Shown here: positions 16,012-24,941 of the stretch, in pieces
Layout of the letters: each line of letters opens with the position of its first letter
How positions within the stretch are numbered: the first letter of the stretch is position 1
Source of the DNA: Streptomyces sp. SDr-06
GTDB lineage: Bacteria > Actinomycetota > Actinomycetes > Streptomycetales > Streptomycetaceae
Reading direction: 5' to 3'
Length of the DNA: 64,000 bases
NCBI RefSeq assembly: GCF_003324565.1
Contig: NZ_QOLA01000022.1
Location: 55,490-119,489 of the forward strand
The notes under the pieces: model-generated
Told to the model about the DNA's origin: nothing
Database searches by the model: none
Seen by the model: only the letters and a program-made list of their open reading frames with translations
Made by a program: the position numbers and the translations under genes

Positions 16012-16800
16012 ATGAATCAGGGCGCGGACGCCGCCAAGGCCGATCACTCGGCCGACCACAAGCGCGATGACGGCAAGGTGGCCGGGCGCTTCATGCTGAA
16101 GCTTTCCGGTGAGGCGTTCGCCGGCGGTGGGGGGCTCGGTGTCGACCCCGACGTCGTGCACAACATCGCCCGCGAGATCGCCGCAGTCGTCCGGGACGGG
16201 GCGCAGATCGCCGTCGTCATCGGCGGAGGCAACTTCTTCCGGGGCGCCGAGCTCCAGCAGCGCGGCATGGACCGGGCCCGCTCCGACTACATGGGCATGC
16301 TCGGTACGGTCATGAACTGCCTCGCCCTCCAGGACTTCCTGGAGAAGGAGGGCATCGACTCGCGCGTCCAGACCGCCATCACGATGGGTCAGGTCGCCGA
16401 GCCGTACATTCCGCTGCGGGCCGTGCGCCACCTGGAGAAGGGCCGCGTCGTCATCTTCGGCGCCGGCATGGGCATGCCGTACTTCTCCACCGACACCACG
16501 GCCGCCCAGCGCGCCCTGGAGATCGACGCCGAGGCCATGCTGATGGGCAAGAACGGCGTGGACGGGGTCTACGACTCCGACCCCCGGGTCAACCCCGACG
16601 CGGTGAAGTTCGACGCGCTGGAGTACGGCGAGGTCATCACGCGCGACCTGAAGGTCGCCGACATGACCGCCATCACCCTGTGCCGCGACAACACCCTCCC
16701 GATCCTCGTCTTCGAGCTCCTGACGGCGGGCAACATCGCGCGCGCCGTGAAGGGTGAGAAGATCGGCACGCTCGTGAGCGACCAGGGCACCCGGGCCTGA
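16012..16800 (+). CDS. pyrH: Uridylate kinase
   Basis: Phosphorylates UMP to UDP; bacterial UMP kinase of the amino-acid-kinase fold. FMLKLSGEAFAG (ATP site), VVIGGGNFFRG, RARSDYMGMLGTVMNCLALQD, and the acceptor-site VDGVYDSDPR are present. Length 262 with an N-terminal extension of ~25 charged residues. It starts at ATG 16012 behind GAGGAG. frr follows 124 bases downstream and cdsA is coupled to frr, giving pyrH-frr-cdsA. Confidence 0.97.
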   Translation: MNQGADAAKADHSADHKRDDGKVAGRFMLKLSGEAFAGGGGLGVDPDVVHNIAREIAAVVRDGAQIAVVIGGGNFFRGAELQQRGMDRARSDYMGMLGTVMNCLALQDFLEKEGIDSRVQTAITMGQVAEPYIPLRAVRHLEKGRVVIFGAGMGMPYFSTDTTAAQRALEIDAEAMLMGKNGVDGVYDSDPRVNPDAVKFDALEYGEVITRDLKVADMTAITLCRDNTLPILVFELLTAGNIARAVKGEKIGTLVSDQGTRA

Positions 16801-16924
16801 CCGGGGGATGGACAATCCCCTGCCGGTCGGACACCGTGCAGGGAAAGACGCTGGTTATCCGGGGCTCAAGGGCTCAGGTCGCACTGAGAACTCCCGGCCC
16901 ACCCAAGACATGCAGGAGCAAGTG

Positions 16925-17482
16925 GTGATCGAAGAAACCCTCCTCGAGGCCGAGGAGAAGATGGAGAAGGCCGTCGTGGTCGCCAAGGAGGACTTCGCCG
17001 CGATCCGCACCGGGCGTGCGCACCCGGCGATGTTCAACAAGATCGTGGCGGACTACTACGGCGCGCTGACGCCGATCAACCAGCTCGCCTCGTTCTCGGT
17101 GCCGGAGCCGCGCATGGCGGTGGTGACCCCGTTCGACAAGAGCGCGCTGCGCAACATCGAGCAGGCCATCCGCGACTCGGACCTCGGCGTCAACCCGAGC
17201 AACGACGGCAGCATCATCCGCGTGAACTTCCCGGAGCTGACCGAGGAGCGCCGCAGGGACTACATCAAGGTCGCGCGCACCAAGGCCGAGGACTCCAAGG
17301 TGTCGATCCGCGCCGTGCGCCGCAAGGCGAAGGACGCTCTCGACAAGCTCGTCAAGGACAAGGAGTCCGGCGAGGACGAGGTCCGCCGTGCGGAGAAGGA
17401 GCTCGACGACACCACCGCCAAGTACGTGGCGCAGGTCGACGAGCTGCTCAAGCACAAGGAAGCCGAGCTGCTCGAGGTCTGA
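16925..17482 (+). CDS. frr: Ribosome recycling factor
   Basis: Splits post-termination ribosomes together with EF-G. 185 residues beginning VIEETLLEAEEKMEKAVVVA; the RTGRAHPAMFNKI, YYGALTPINQLA and EERRRDYIK segments are diagnostic. Two adjacent GTGs (16922, 16925) are possible; 16925 has the better spacing, six bases, from AGGAG (16914-16918) and gives the usual protein length. The stop overlaps the cdsA ATG by one base. Confidence 0.97.
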   Translation: MIEETLLEAEEKMEKAVVVAKEDFAAIRTGRAHPAMFNKIVADYYGALTPINQLASFSVPEPRMAVVTPFDKSALRNIEQAIRDSDLGVNPSNDGSIIRVNFPELTEERRRDYIKVARTKAEDSKVSIRAVRRKAKDALDKLVKDKESGEDEVRRAEKELDDTTAKYVAQVDELLKHKEAELLEV

Positions 17483-18591
17483 TGAACGACTCTTCCTGGG
17501 GGGCTCCGCCGAGACCCGAATACTGGGGAACCCCCGAGGGGCCTTCCCAGGGGGCGTTCCCGGCGGGGCCCGCATACGATGCGTATGACGCCCCGCCTCC
17601 GTCGAGGACGCAGCAGATGCCCATCGTGCCCGACGCAGGCAGAGGCCCCGACGACCGCGACGAACGTGACCTGGGGGCCGCTCTGCCGGGCGGTCCCCTG
17701 TTCCGCGACGAGACGCCGCAGGAGCCCATGGCAAGCACCCCGCCCACGCCGTCCGTGCCCGCCCAGCCGGAGAAGAAGAAGGCGGGCCGCGATCTGCGGG
17801 CCGCGATAGGGGTCGGCGTGGGGCTCGGCGCGGTCATCCTCGCGTCGCTCTTCATCGTCAAGGCCGTCTTCGTCGGCGTCATCGCGGTCGCCGTGGTCGT
17901 CGGGCTGTGGGAGCTGACGAGCCGCCTCGATGAGCGCAAGCAGATCAAGGCGCCGCTGGTGCCGCTCGCGGTCGGCGGCGCGGCGATGGTCGTCGCCGGG
18001 TACGTCAGCGGTGCCGAGGGTGCCTGGGTTGCGATGGCGCTCACCTCGCTCGCGGTGCTGGTGTGGCGGATGACCGAGCCGCCCGAGGGCTATCTGCGGG
18101 ACGTCACGGCGGGCGTCTTCGCGGCGTTCTACGTGCCGTTCCTCGCCACGTTCGTCGCGATGCTGCTCACGGCGGACGACGGCCCCTGGCGGGTGTTCGT
18201 CTTCCTGCTGCTCACGGTGGTCAGCGACACGGGCGCGTACGCGGTCGGCTGGCGCTTCGGCAAGCACAAGCTGGCGCCGCGCATCAGCCCCGGAAAGACC
18301 CGCGAGGGCCTGTTCGGCGCGGTGTCGTTCGCGATGGTGGCGGGCGCGCTGTGCATGCAGTTCCTGATCGACGACGGCACCTGGTGGCAGGGCCTGCTGC
18401 TGGGCCTCGCGGTCGCGGCGAGCGCCACGCTCGGCGACCTCGGCGAGTCGATGATCAAGCGGGACCTGGGCATCAAGGACATGGGCACGCTGCTCCCCGG
18501 CCACGGGGGCATCATGGACCGCCTGGACTCCCTGCTGCCGACGGCCCCCGTGGTGTGGCTGCTGCTCGTGGTGTTCGTGGGAACCGGCTGA
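17482..18591 (+). CDS. cdsA: Phosphatidate cytidylyltransferase
   Basis: Makes CDP-diacylglycerol from phosphatidate and CTP, the entry to phospholipid synthesis. The ~100-residue N-terminal tail is Pro/Gly-rich and cytoplasmic; then follow seven or eight hydrophobic segments. The CdsA signature near the C-terminus includes SATLGDLGESMIKRDLGIKD and LLPGHGGIMDRLDS. Length 369. It starts at the ATG overlapping the frr stop. A hairpin terminator follows. Confidence 0.96.
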   Translation: MNDSSWGAPPRPEYWGTPEGPSQGAFPAGPAYDAYDAPPPSRTQQMPIVPDAGRGPDDRDERDLGAALPGGPLFRDETPQEPMASTPPTPSVPAQPEKKKAGRDLRAAIGVGVGLGAVILASLFIVKAVFVGVIAVAVVVGLWELTSRLDERKQIKAPLVPLAVGGAAMVVAGYVSGAEGAWVAMALTSLAVLVWRMTEPPEGYLRDVTAGVFAAFYVPFLATFVAMLLTADDGPWRVFVFLLLTVVSDTGAYAVGWRFGKHKLAPRISPGKTREGLFGAVSFAMVAGALCMQFLIDDGTWWQGLLLGLAVAASATLGDLGESMIKRDLGIKDMGTLLPGHGGIMDRLDSLLPTAPVVWLLLVVFVGTG

Positions 18592-18620
18592 CCTGCGTTT
18601 TCGTATCGCTTTGCACGGTG

Positions 18621-18654
18621 AGGGCTCGTCGTCCACAGGACGGCGAGCCCTTTT
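18621..18654 (+). terminator. Terminator after cdsA
   Basis: A 14-bp stem with one G-T pair (18621-18634 with 18638-18651), a three-base ACA loop and a TTTT tail. It is one of the few classical U-tailed terminators in the window. Confidence 0.85.
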
Positions 18655-18681
18655 CCGTACGTCTGAGACACTTGAGGAACC

Positions 18682-19788
18682 ATGCCCAAGCCCGGAGAAC
18701 TCACTTTCGTCGCCCCCCGCGGAGCCAAGAAGCCGCCGCGGCACCTCGCCGACCTCTCGCCCGCCGAGCGCAAGGAAGCCGTCGCCGCGATCGGCGAGAA
18801 GCCGTTCCGCGCCAAGCAGCTCTCGCAGCACTACTTCGCGCGGTACGCCCACGACCCGGCGGAGTGGACCGACATCCCGCTCGCCGCGCGCGGCCGGCTC
18901 CAGGAGGAGCTGCTGCCCGACCTGATGTCGGTCGTGCGCCACATCTCGTGCGACGACGACACCACCCGCAAGACGCTGTGGAAGCTGCACGACGGCACGC
19001 TCGTCGAGTCCGTCCTGATGCGCTACCCGGACCGGGTGACGATGTGCATCTCCTCGCAGGCCGGCTGCGGCATGAACTGCCCGTTCTGCGCCACCGGCCA
19101 GGCGGGTCTCGACCGCAACCTGTCGACCGCCGAGATCGTGCACCAGATCGTCGACGGCATGCGGGCGCTGCGCGACGGCGAGGTCCCCGGCGGTCCCGCG
19201 CGCCTGTCCAACATCGTCTTCATGGGCATGGGCGAGCCGCTCGCCAACTACAAGCGCGTGGTCGGCGCCATCCGCCGGCTCACCGACCCCGAGCCGGACG
19301 GCCTGGGCCTGTCCCAGCGCGGCATCACCGTCTCCACCGTGGGCCTGGTGCCCGCCATGCACCGCTTCGCCGACGAGGGCTTCAAGTGCCGCCTCGCGGT
19401 GAGCCTGCACGCGCCGGACGACGAGCTGCGCGACACCCTCGTCCCGGTCAACACCCGGTGGAAGGTCCGCGAGGTCCTCGACGCGGCGTGGGAGTACGCC
19501 GAGAAGTCCGGCCGCCGCATCTCCATCGAGTACGCCCTGATCCGCGACATCAACGACCAGGCGTGGCGCGGTGATCTGCTCGGGCGGCTCCTCAAGGGCA
19601 AGCGGGTGCACGTCAACCTGATCCCGCTGAACCCCACGCCGGGCTCCAAGTGGACGGCCTCGCGGCCCGAGGACGAGAAGGCGTTCGTCGAGGCCATCGC
19701 CTCCCACGGCGTGCCCGTGACCGTCCGCGACACCCGCGGTCAGGAGATCGACGGGGCCTGCGGCCAGCTCGCCGCCTCCGAGCGCTAG
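18682..19788 (+). CDS. rlmN: Dual-specificity 23S rRNA/tRNA adenine-C2 methyltransferase RlmN
   Basis: Radical-SAM methyltransferase making m2A2503 in 23S rRNA and m2A37 in tRNA. The cluster motif CxxxCxxC is Cys129, Cys133, Cys136 (GCGMNCPFC). Other family segments are KQLSQHYFARY, SSQAGCG, FMGMGEPLANY, VGLVPAMHRFA and the C-terminal VRDTRGQEIDGACGQL with the conserved methyl-carrying Cys. Length 368. The ATG at 18682 is close behind TTGAGGAAC. Confidence 0.97.
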   Translation: MPKPGELTFVAPRGAKKPPRHLADLSPAERKEAVAAIGEKPFRAKQLSQHYFARYAHDPAEWTDIPLAARGRLQEELLPDLMSVVRHISCDDDTTRKTLWKLHDGTLVESVLMRYPDRVTMCISSQAGCGMNCPFCATGQAGLDRNLSTAEIVHQIVDGMRALRDGEVPGGPARLSNIVFMGMGEPLANYKRVVGAIRRLTDPEPDGLGLSQRGITVSTVGLVPAMHRFADEGFKCRLAVSLHAPDDELRDTLVPVNTRWKVREVLDAAWEYAEKSGRRISIEYALIRDINDQAWRGDLLGRLLKGKRVHVNLIPLNPTPGSKWTASRPEDEKAFVEAIASHGVPVTVRDTRGQEIDGACGQLAASER

Positions 19789-19871
19789 CCACGGCGCGTC
19801 CGAACGGCGAAACGGCCCCGGGCGCGTGAAGGGCCCCGTGTAACCTGGCTGGAAACATCTGCATATTCCGA

Positions 19872-19966
19872 CAGGGGAGCGCCACAGCGCTGAGAGTGCG
19901 GTGCCCGCGAGGGACACGGACCGCAGACCCTCTGAACCTTGCCCCGGTCATTCGGGGTAGGAAGTT
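19872..19966 (+). promoter_or_regulatory. TPP riboswitch (THI element)
   Basis: The aptamer shows the conserved THI-box order: GGGGAGC near the 5' end, GCTGAGAG (19889-19896), GACCCTCTGAACCT (19926-19939) and a closing GGGGTAGGAAG. Helices form between these blocks. It binds thiamine pyrophosphate in this family and should repress the importer genes downstream when TPP is plentiful. Confidence 0.93.
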
Positions 19967-19988
19967 CGGCGATTACTCAAGCTGTTGC

Positions 19989-20025
19989 GCCCTGCCCGCA
20001 CGACGCCACGTCGTGCGGGCAGGGC
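19989..20025 (+). terminator. 17-bp hairpin downstream of the TPP aptamer
   Basis: A perfect 17-bp GC-rich stem (19989-20005 with 20009-20025) with a three-base CCA loop, starting 22 bases after the aptamer. It is followed by a mixed CGCGTCTCTT rather than U residues. It is the obvious candidate for the terminator part of the expression platform. Confidence 0.7.
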
Positions 20026-20031
20026 CGCGTC

Positions 20032-20055
20032 TCTTCCTGGTCATCTCCAGGAGGA
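20032..20055 (+). promoter_or_regulatory. Hairpin masking the ribosome site of the binding-protein gene
   Basis: Bases 20032-20040 pair with 20047-20055 (nine pairs, one G-T), which hides the whole AGGAGGA ribosome site at 20049-20055. The start codon is at 20064. Such sequestration fits translational control by the TPP riboswitch upstream. Confidence 0.6.
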
Positions 20056-20063
20056 ATGAACAC

Positions 20064-21158
20064 ATGCGTACCAAGAGGCTCGCGGCCGGCGCGCTCGCCG
20101 CCGCCCTCGGGGTCACCACCCTGGCGGCCTGCGGCGGTTCGGACGGCAAGAAGTCCGGCACGGCGAGCGGGCCCGCCAGTAAGACGGTGACGCTGGTCAG
20201 CCACGACTCGTTCGCCGCGTCCGACCCGGTGCTCAAGGCGTTCACCGCCCAGACCGGCTACACCGTGAAGGTCCTCAAGAGCGGGGACGCCGGGGCCGCC
20301 CTCAACCAGGAGATCCTCACCAAGGGCTCCCCGCGCGGCGACGTGTTCTTCGGCGTCGACAACACACTGCTCTCGCGCGCCCTCGACAACGGCGTCTTCA
20401 CGCCGTACGAGGCCAAGGGCCTGGACCGGATCCCCGCCGACGTCCAGCTCGACCGGGCCAAGCACCGGGTCACGCCCGTCGACACCGGCGACATCTGCGT
20501 CAACTACGACAAGAAGTACTTCGCGGACAAGAAGCTCACCCCGCCGCAGTCCTTCGACGACCTGATCAAGCCCGAGTACAAGGACCTCCTCGTCACGGAG
20601 AACGTGGCGACGTCCTCGCCCGGGCTCGGCTTCCTGCTCGGCTCGGTCGCCAGGTACGGCGACGAGGGCTGGCAGGACTACTGGAAGAAGCTGAAGGCCA
20701 ACGGCGTCAAGGTCGTCGACGGCTGGGAGCAGGCCTACAACACCGACTTCTCCGGCTCGGCCGGCGGCAGGAAGGCCAAGGGCGACCGGCCGCTGGTCGT
20801 CTCGTACGCCTCCAGCCCGCCCGCCGAGGTGATCTACGCCGACCCCAAGCCCGCCGAGGCCCCCACCGGCGTCGCCACCAGTACCTGCTTCCGCCAGACC
20901 GAGTTCGCGGGCCTGCTCAAGGGTGCCAAGAACGAGGCCGGCGGCAAGGCGCTCCTGGACTTCCTGATCTCCAAGAAGTTCCAGGAGGACATGCCGCTGC
21001 AGATGTTCGTGGACCCGGTCGCCAAGGACGCGGCGGTCCCGCCGGAGTTCACCAAGTTCGGCGCGAAGGTCACGAACTCGGCGACCGTCGCCCCCGACAA
21101 GATCGCCAAGAACCGTGACCAGTGGGTCAAGACGTGGTCCTCGCTCGTCCTGAAGTAG
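20064..21158 (+). CDS. thiB: Thiamine ABC transporter substrate-binding lipoprotein
   Basis: 364 residues with a lipoprotein signal: a hydrophobic stretch and lipobox LAAC, lipidated Cys23. The mature part is a type-2 periplasmic-binding fold with VTLVSHDSFA at its start, FFGVDNTLLSRAL and PVDTGDICVNYDK, typical of ThiB. It captures thiamine or a phosphorylated form outside the membrane. The TPP riboswitch in front supports the thiamine role over other iron/sulfate-type substrates. The permease start overlaps its 3' end. Confidence 0.9.
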   Translation: MRTKRLAAGALAAALGVTTLAACGGSDGKKSGTASGPASKTVTLVSHDSFAASDPVLKAFTAQTGYTVKVLKSGDAGAALNQEILTKGSPRGDVFFGVDNTLLSRALDNGVFTPYEAKGLDRIPADVQLDRAKHRVTPVDTGDICVNYDKKYFADKKLTPPQSFDDLIKPEYKDLLVTENVATSSPGLGFLLGSVARYGDEGWQDYWKKLKANGVKVVDGWEQAYNTDFSGSAGGRKAKGDRPLVVSYASSPPAEVIYADPKPAEAPTGVATSTCFRQTEFAGLLKGAKNEAGGKALLDFLISKKFQEDMPLQMFVDPVAKDAAVPPEFTKFGAKVTNSATVAPDKIAKNRDQWVKTWSSLVLK

Positions 21159-22810
21159 GCACGAAAGCGCGGCGGGGCGCGGTGCGGCTCGGCCTGATGG
21201 CCCTGCCCGCCGTGTTCTTCGCCGTGTTCTTCGCCTGGCCCGTGGCCGCCATCGTCGGCCGCGGGCTCCGGGCGGACGGCGCCTGGCAGTTCGGCCGGAT
21301 CGGCGAGGTGCTCGGCGACCCGGACATCGGGCACGTCCTGTGGTTCACCACCTGGCAGGCGCTCGCCTCCACCGCGCTCACCCTGCTGATCGCCCTGCCC
21401 GGCGCCTACGTCTTCGCCCGCCTGGACTTCCCCGGCAAGCAACTGCTGCGGGCCGTCGTCACCGTGCCGTTCGTGCTGCCGACCGTCGTGGTGGGCACCG
21501 CGTTCCTGGCGCTGCTCGGCCGCGGCGGGCTGCTCGACCAGCTGTGGGGCGTGCGCCTGGACACCACGGTGTGGGCGATCCTGCTCGCTCACGTCTTCTT
21601 CAACTACGCGGTGGTCGTCCGCACCGTCGGCGGCCTGTGGTCCCAGCTCGACCCCCGCCAGGAAGAGGCGGCCCGGGTGCTCGGCGCCTCACGGTTCGCG
21701 GCCTGGCGCACGGTGACGCTGCCCGCTCTCGGTCCCGCGGTCGCCGCCGCCGCGCTCATGGTCTTCCTCTTCACCTTCACCTCCTTCGGCGTCGTCCAGA
21801 TCCTCGGCGGCCCCACCTTCTCCACCCTCGAAGTGGAGATCTACCGGCAGACCGCCGAACTCCTCGACCTGCCCACCGCGGCCGTCCTGACGCTCGTGCA
21901 GTTCGCGGCGGTCGGCGCCGTCCTCGCCGTGCACGCCCGCACGGTGCGCCGCCGCGAGAGCGCGCTCACACTGGTCGACCCGGCCCAGACCGCGCGGCGC
22001 CCGCGCGGCGCCGGGCAGTGGACGCTGCTCGCCGGAGTCCTCGCGGTCGTCGTCCTGCTCATCCTGCTGCCCGTCGGCGTACTGATCGAGCGCTCCCTGG
22101 ACACCCCCGACGGCTACGGTCTCGGCTACTACCGGGCGCTCCAGGACGCCGGGGACAACGGCAGCTTCCTCGTGCCGCCCATCGAGGCGATCGGGAACTC
22201 GCTCCAGTACGCGCTCGCCGCCACCGCCATCGCGCTCGTCATCGGCGGCCTGGCGGCGGCCGCCCTGACCCGGCGCGGCAGCGGCCGGCTGATCCGCGGC
22301 TTCGACGCACTCCTCATGCTGCCGCTCGGCGTCTCCGCCGTGACCGTGGGCTTCGGATTCCTGATCACCCTCGACGAGCCGCCGCTGGACCTGCGGACCT
22401 CGTGGATCCTGGTGCCGCTCGCCCAGGCGCTGGTGGGCACTCCCTTCGTCGTACGGATCATGCTGCCGGTGCTGCGCGCGGTGGACGGGCGGCTGCGCGA
22501 GGCGGCGGCCGTGCTCGGGGCGTCCCCGCTGCGGGCCTGGCGAGAGGTGGACCTGCCGCTGGTGCGGCGCGCCCTCCTGATCGCGGCGGGCTTCGCCTTC
22601 GCGGTCTCGCTCGGGGAGTTCGGGGCGACCGTCTTCATCGCCCGGCCCGACCATCCGACCCTGCCCGTCGCCGTGGCCCGCCTCCTCGGCCGGGCCGGCG
22701 ACCTCAACTACGGCCAGGCCATGGCTCTCAGCACGATTCTGATGGTGGTGTGCGCGGTGTCGCTGCTCGTCCTGGAACGGATCCGGACCGACCGGAGCGG
22801 GGAGTTCTGA
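21122..22810 (+). CDS. thiP: Thiamine ABC transporter permease (duplicated-domain, ThiP type)
   Basis: 562-residue integral membrane protein with about twelve hydrophobic segments in two homologous halves, each with an EAA-type loop (EEAARVLGASRFAAWRTVTLP and LREAAAVLGASPLRAWREVDLP, shown here as two separate motifs). This fused layout is that of ThiP and of iron permeases. The start is uncertain: GTG 21122, 21134 or 21182 are all in frame and none has a strong ribosome site; translation may be coupled to thiB, which it overlaps. The stop overlaps thiQ (TGATG). Confidence 0.88.
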   Translation: MGQDVVLARPEVGTKARRGAVRLGLMALPAVFFAVFFAWPVAAIVGRGLRADGAWQFGRIGEVLGDPDIGHVLWFTTWQALASTALTLLIALPGAYVFARLDFPGKQLLRAVVTVPFVLPTVVVGTAFLALLGRGGLLDQLWGVRLDTTVWAILLAHVFFNYAVVVRTVGGLWSQLDPRQEEAARVLGASRFAAWRTVTLPALGPAVAAAALMVFLFTFTSFGVVQILGGPTFSTLEVEIYRQTAELLDLPTAAVLTLVQFAAVGAVLAVHARTVRRRESALTLVDPAQTARRPRGAGQWTLLAGVLAVVVLLILLPVGVLIERSLDTPDGYGLGYYRALQDAGDNGSFLVPPIEAIGNSLQYALAATAIALVIGGLAAAALTRRGSGRLIRGFDALLMLPLGVSAVTVGFGFLITLDEPPLDLRTSWILVPLAQALVGTPFVVRIMLPVLRAVDGRLREAAAVLGASPLRAWREVDLPLVRRALLIAAGFAFAVSLGEFGATVFIARPDHPTLPVAVARLLGRAGDLNYGQAMALSTILMVVCAVSLLVLERIRTDRSGEF

Positions 22811-23850
22811 TGCTGAGACTGGACGGTGCGACCGTACGGTTCGCACAGCGCGCCGCGCTCGACGCGGTCGACCTGGAGGTCGCCGACCACGAGACGGTGT
22901 GCGTGCTCGGGCCCAGCGGCAGCGGCAAGTCGACGCTGCTGCGGGTCGTCGCCGGGCTCCAGCCCCTGGACGCCGGGCGGGTGTTGCTCGCCGGGGTGGA
23001 CCAGGCGGGGGTGCCCGTGCACCAGCGCGGGCTCGGCCTGATGTTCCAGGACCACCAGCTCTTCCCGCAGCGCGACGTCGCCGGGAACGTGGCGTTCGGG
23101 CTCCGGATGCGGGGGGCAGCGCGGGCCGAACAAGCGCGCCGAGTGGCCGAGTTGCTCGAACTCGTCGGGCTCCCCGGCGCGCAGCGGCGGGCCGTCGCCG
23201 CGCTGTCCGGCGGCGAGCAGCAGCGCGTGGCGCTGGCGCGGGCCCTCGCGCCCTCGCCTCGGCTCCTGATGCTGGACGAGCCGCTCGGCCAGCTCGACCG
23301 CACCCTGCGCGAACGCCTCGTGATCGAACTCCGCGCGCTCTTCGGCCAGTTGGGCACCACGGTGCTGGCCGTCACGCACGACCAGGGCGAGGCGTTCGCG
23401 CTGGCCGACCGGGTCGTGGTGATGCGCGACGGCCGTATCGCGCAGACCGGTACGCCTCTGGAGGTCTGGCAGCGGCCCGCCTCGGAATTCGTGGCCCGCT
23501 TCCTCGGCTTCGAAAACGTGGTCCCGGCGACCGTGGCGGGAGAGATCGCCGACACGCCCTGGGGCAAGGTGCCGGTCCCCGCGGGCTCCCCCCAGGGTCC
23601 CGTACGGGTCCTGGTCCGCCCGGCGGGCGTCCGGCTCGTCCCCCCGCGGGACGGGCTGCCCTGCACGGTGGTCGCGCGGACGTTCCGCGGCAGCCACGTC
23701 TCGCTCCGGCTGCGGCCGGACGCGGGGCCGCATCTGGAGGCGGAGTGCGGGCTGGAGGGGGCGCCCGTGGTGGGGGCGGAGACGGGGGTCGCCTTCGCGG
23801 CGGAGGCGGTGGTGGTGCTGGGCGATTCCCCCACCCCGCCCGTTGCCTAG
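22810..23850 (+). CDS. thiQ: Thiamine ABC transporter ATP-binding protein
   Basis: 346 residues. Walker A is GPSGSGKS (34-41), the signature LSGGEQQRVALARAL, Walker B LLMLDEPLG and the H-loop VTHDQGEA. A C-terminal ~110-residue extension resembles a TOBE-like regulatory domain, longer than E. coli ThiQ. It powers the ThiP permease. The start overlaps thiP by one base, completing a three-gene operon behind the riboswitch. Confidence 0.92.
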   Translation: MLRLDGATVRFAQRAALDAVDLEVADHETVCVLGPSGSGKSTLLRVVAGLQPLDAGRVLLAGVDQAGVPVHQRGLGLMFQDHQLFPQRDVAGNVAFGLRMRGAARAEQARRVAELLELVGLPGAQRRAVAALSGGEQQRVALARALAPSPRLLMLDEPLGQLDRTLRERLVIELRALFGQLGTTVLAVTHDQGEAFALADRVVVMRDGRIAQTGTPLEVWQRPASEFVARFLGFENVVPATVAGEIADTPWGKVPVPAGSPQGPVRVLVRPAGVRLVPPRDGLPCTVVARTFRGSHVSLRLRPDAGPHLEAECGLEGAPVVGAETGVAFAAEAVVVLGDSPTPPVA

Positions 23851-23859
23851 ACCCTCCGT

Positions 23860-23884
23860 GGGGCCGGGTTCCACCCAGGGCCCC
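23860..23884. terminator. Bidirectional terminator between thiQ and the DMT gene
   Basis: GGGGCC plus GGGT (23860-23869) pairs with ACCC and GGCCCC (23873-23876, 23879-23884), leaving a two-base bulge and a three-base loop. It sits in the 47-base gap between the convergent genes. Confidence 0.55.
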
Positions 23885-23897
23885 GTGGTGTCCGCGC

Positions 23898-24803
23898 CTA
23901 GCCCACCGGGGTCAGTTCGCGCTCGCGTTCCGGCGCCCCGTGCGCGTCGGGCGAACCGAACCACGCCACCGCCACCGCCCCGGCCACCGCGAGGACGAAC
24001 CCCAGCACCGCCATCCACGCGAGGCCCTCGCGCGACGCGTCCCCCAGCCACAGCACACCGATCGCGCCGGGCAGCACCGTCTCGCCCACCACCAGCGCCG
24101 CCGTCGCACCGTTGACCGAGCCGATCTGGAGGGCCACCGTGTGCAGGTACATGCCGCCGACACCCGCGACCAGGATCGCGTACAGCGCCGGGTCGCCGAG
24201 CAGGGCGCCGACGTCGAAGGGGTCGATGCCGTTCAGGACGCGTACGCCGACGCCGAGCGCGCCGAAGCCGAGGCCGGACAGGAGTCCCGCGAGGATCGCG
24301 GCGCGGGCGCCCAGGAGCCGTACCACCACCGTGCCACCCGCCATCAGCAGGATCGAGACCGCCAGCAGCCACCAGTGCGTGGCCCGCTCGGTGTGCCCGC
24401 TGCCCTCGTGGCCCGCCGCCGAGGCGAGCAGGACCAGCGCCGAACACACCACGCCGATGGACGTCCACTCCGCGCGGTTCAGCCGGATGCCCAGGAGCTT
24501 GACGCTGAGGACGGCCGTGATGACCAGGTTCGCGCTGATCACCGTCTGGGAGAGGAAGAGGGGCAGGAGGCGGGCCGCGAGCGCGCCGAGGCCGAACCCG
24601 ACGAAGTCGAGCACGGTCCCGACGATGAACTCCCACGTCGTCGCCGCCTTGGCGGTGGAGGAGAGGCTGGGCCCGCCGTGCTGGGTCCGGTCACCGGCGG
24701 CCGCGTCGCGGCGGGCGGACTTGCGGGACCCCACCGCTTGCAGGACCGAACCCGTGCCGTAGCAGACCGAGGCGGCGATGGCGGTCAGCAGACCGAGCAG
24801 CAC
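23898..24803 (-). CDS. DMT-superfamily (EamA-like) membrane transporter
   Basis: 301 residues with about nine or ten hydrophobic segments and small loops, opening LLGLLTAIAASVCYGTGSVLQ. The two halves each resemble an EamA-type drug/metabolite transporter repeat. The substrate is unknown. The GTG at 24803 has ACGGAG upstream on its strand. It converges with the thiamine operon and stands alone; the gene behind it on the same strand (LOG-like) is 138 bases away. Confidence 0.82.
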   Translation of the reverse strand: MLLGLLTAIAASVCYGTGSVLQAVGSRKSARRDAAAGDRTQHGGPSLSSTAKAATTWEFIVGTVLDFVGFGLGALAARLLPLFLSQTVISANLVITAVLSVKLLGIRLNRAEWTSIGVVCSALVLLASAAGHEGSGHTERATHWWLLAVSILLMAGGTVVVRLLGARAAILAGLLSGLGFGALGVGVRVLNGIDPFDVGALLGDPALYAILVAGVGGMYLHTVALQIGSVNGATAALVVGETVLPGAIGVLWLGDASREGLAWMAVLGFVLAVAGAVAVAWFGSPDAHGAPERERELTPVG

Positions 24804-24941
24804 AAGTGACTCCGTTCCTGGCGGGGGCGGCCTGTCCGCCCCACTCCGCTTTACCAGACGTTTACCGCCCCTTGGGAGTTGCCTGAGCGGATGCTCCTCT
24901 TGCGACGCTCACGGAATATCGGCTTCCGAAGCGCTCGCCCG

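Noticed and set aside
16804..16820. GGGGAT/ATCCCC hairpin after pyrH
   Set aside because: Only six base pairs and no tail; frr is probably cotranscribed, so it was not called a terminator.
17260..19917. 885-codon minus-strand frame opposite frr, cdsA and rlmN
   Set aside because: It is the antisense shadow of three conserved genes on the plus strand and spans their terminators.
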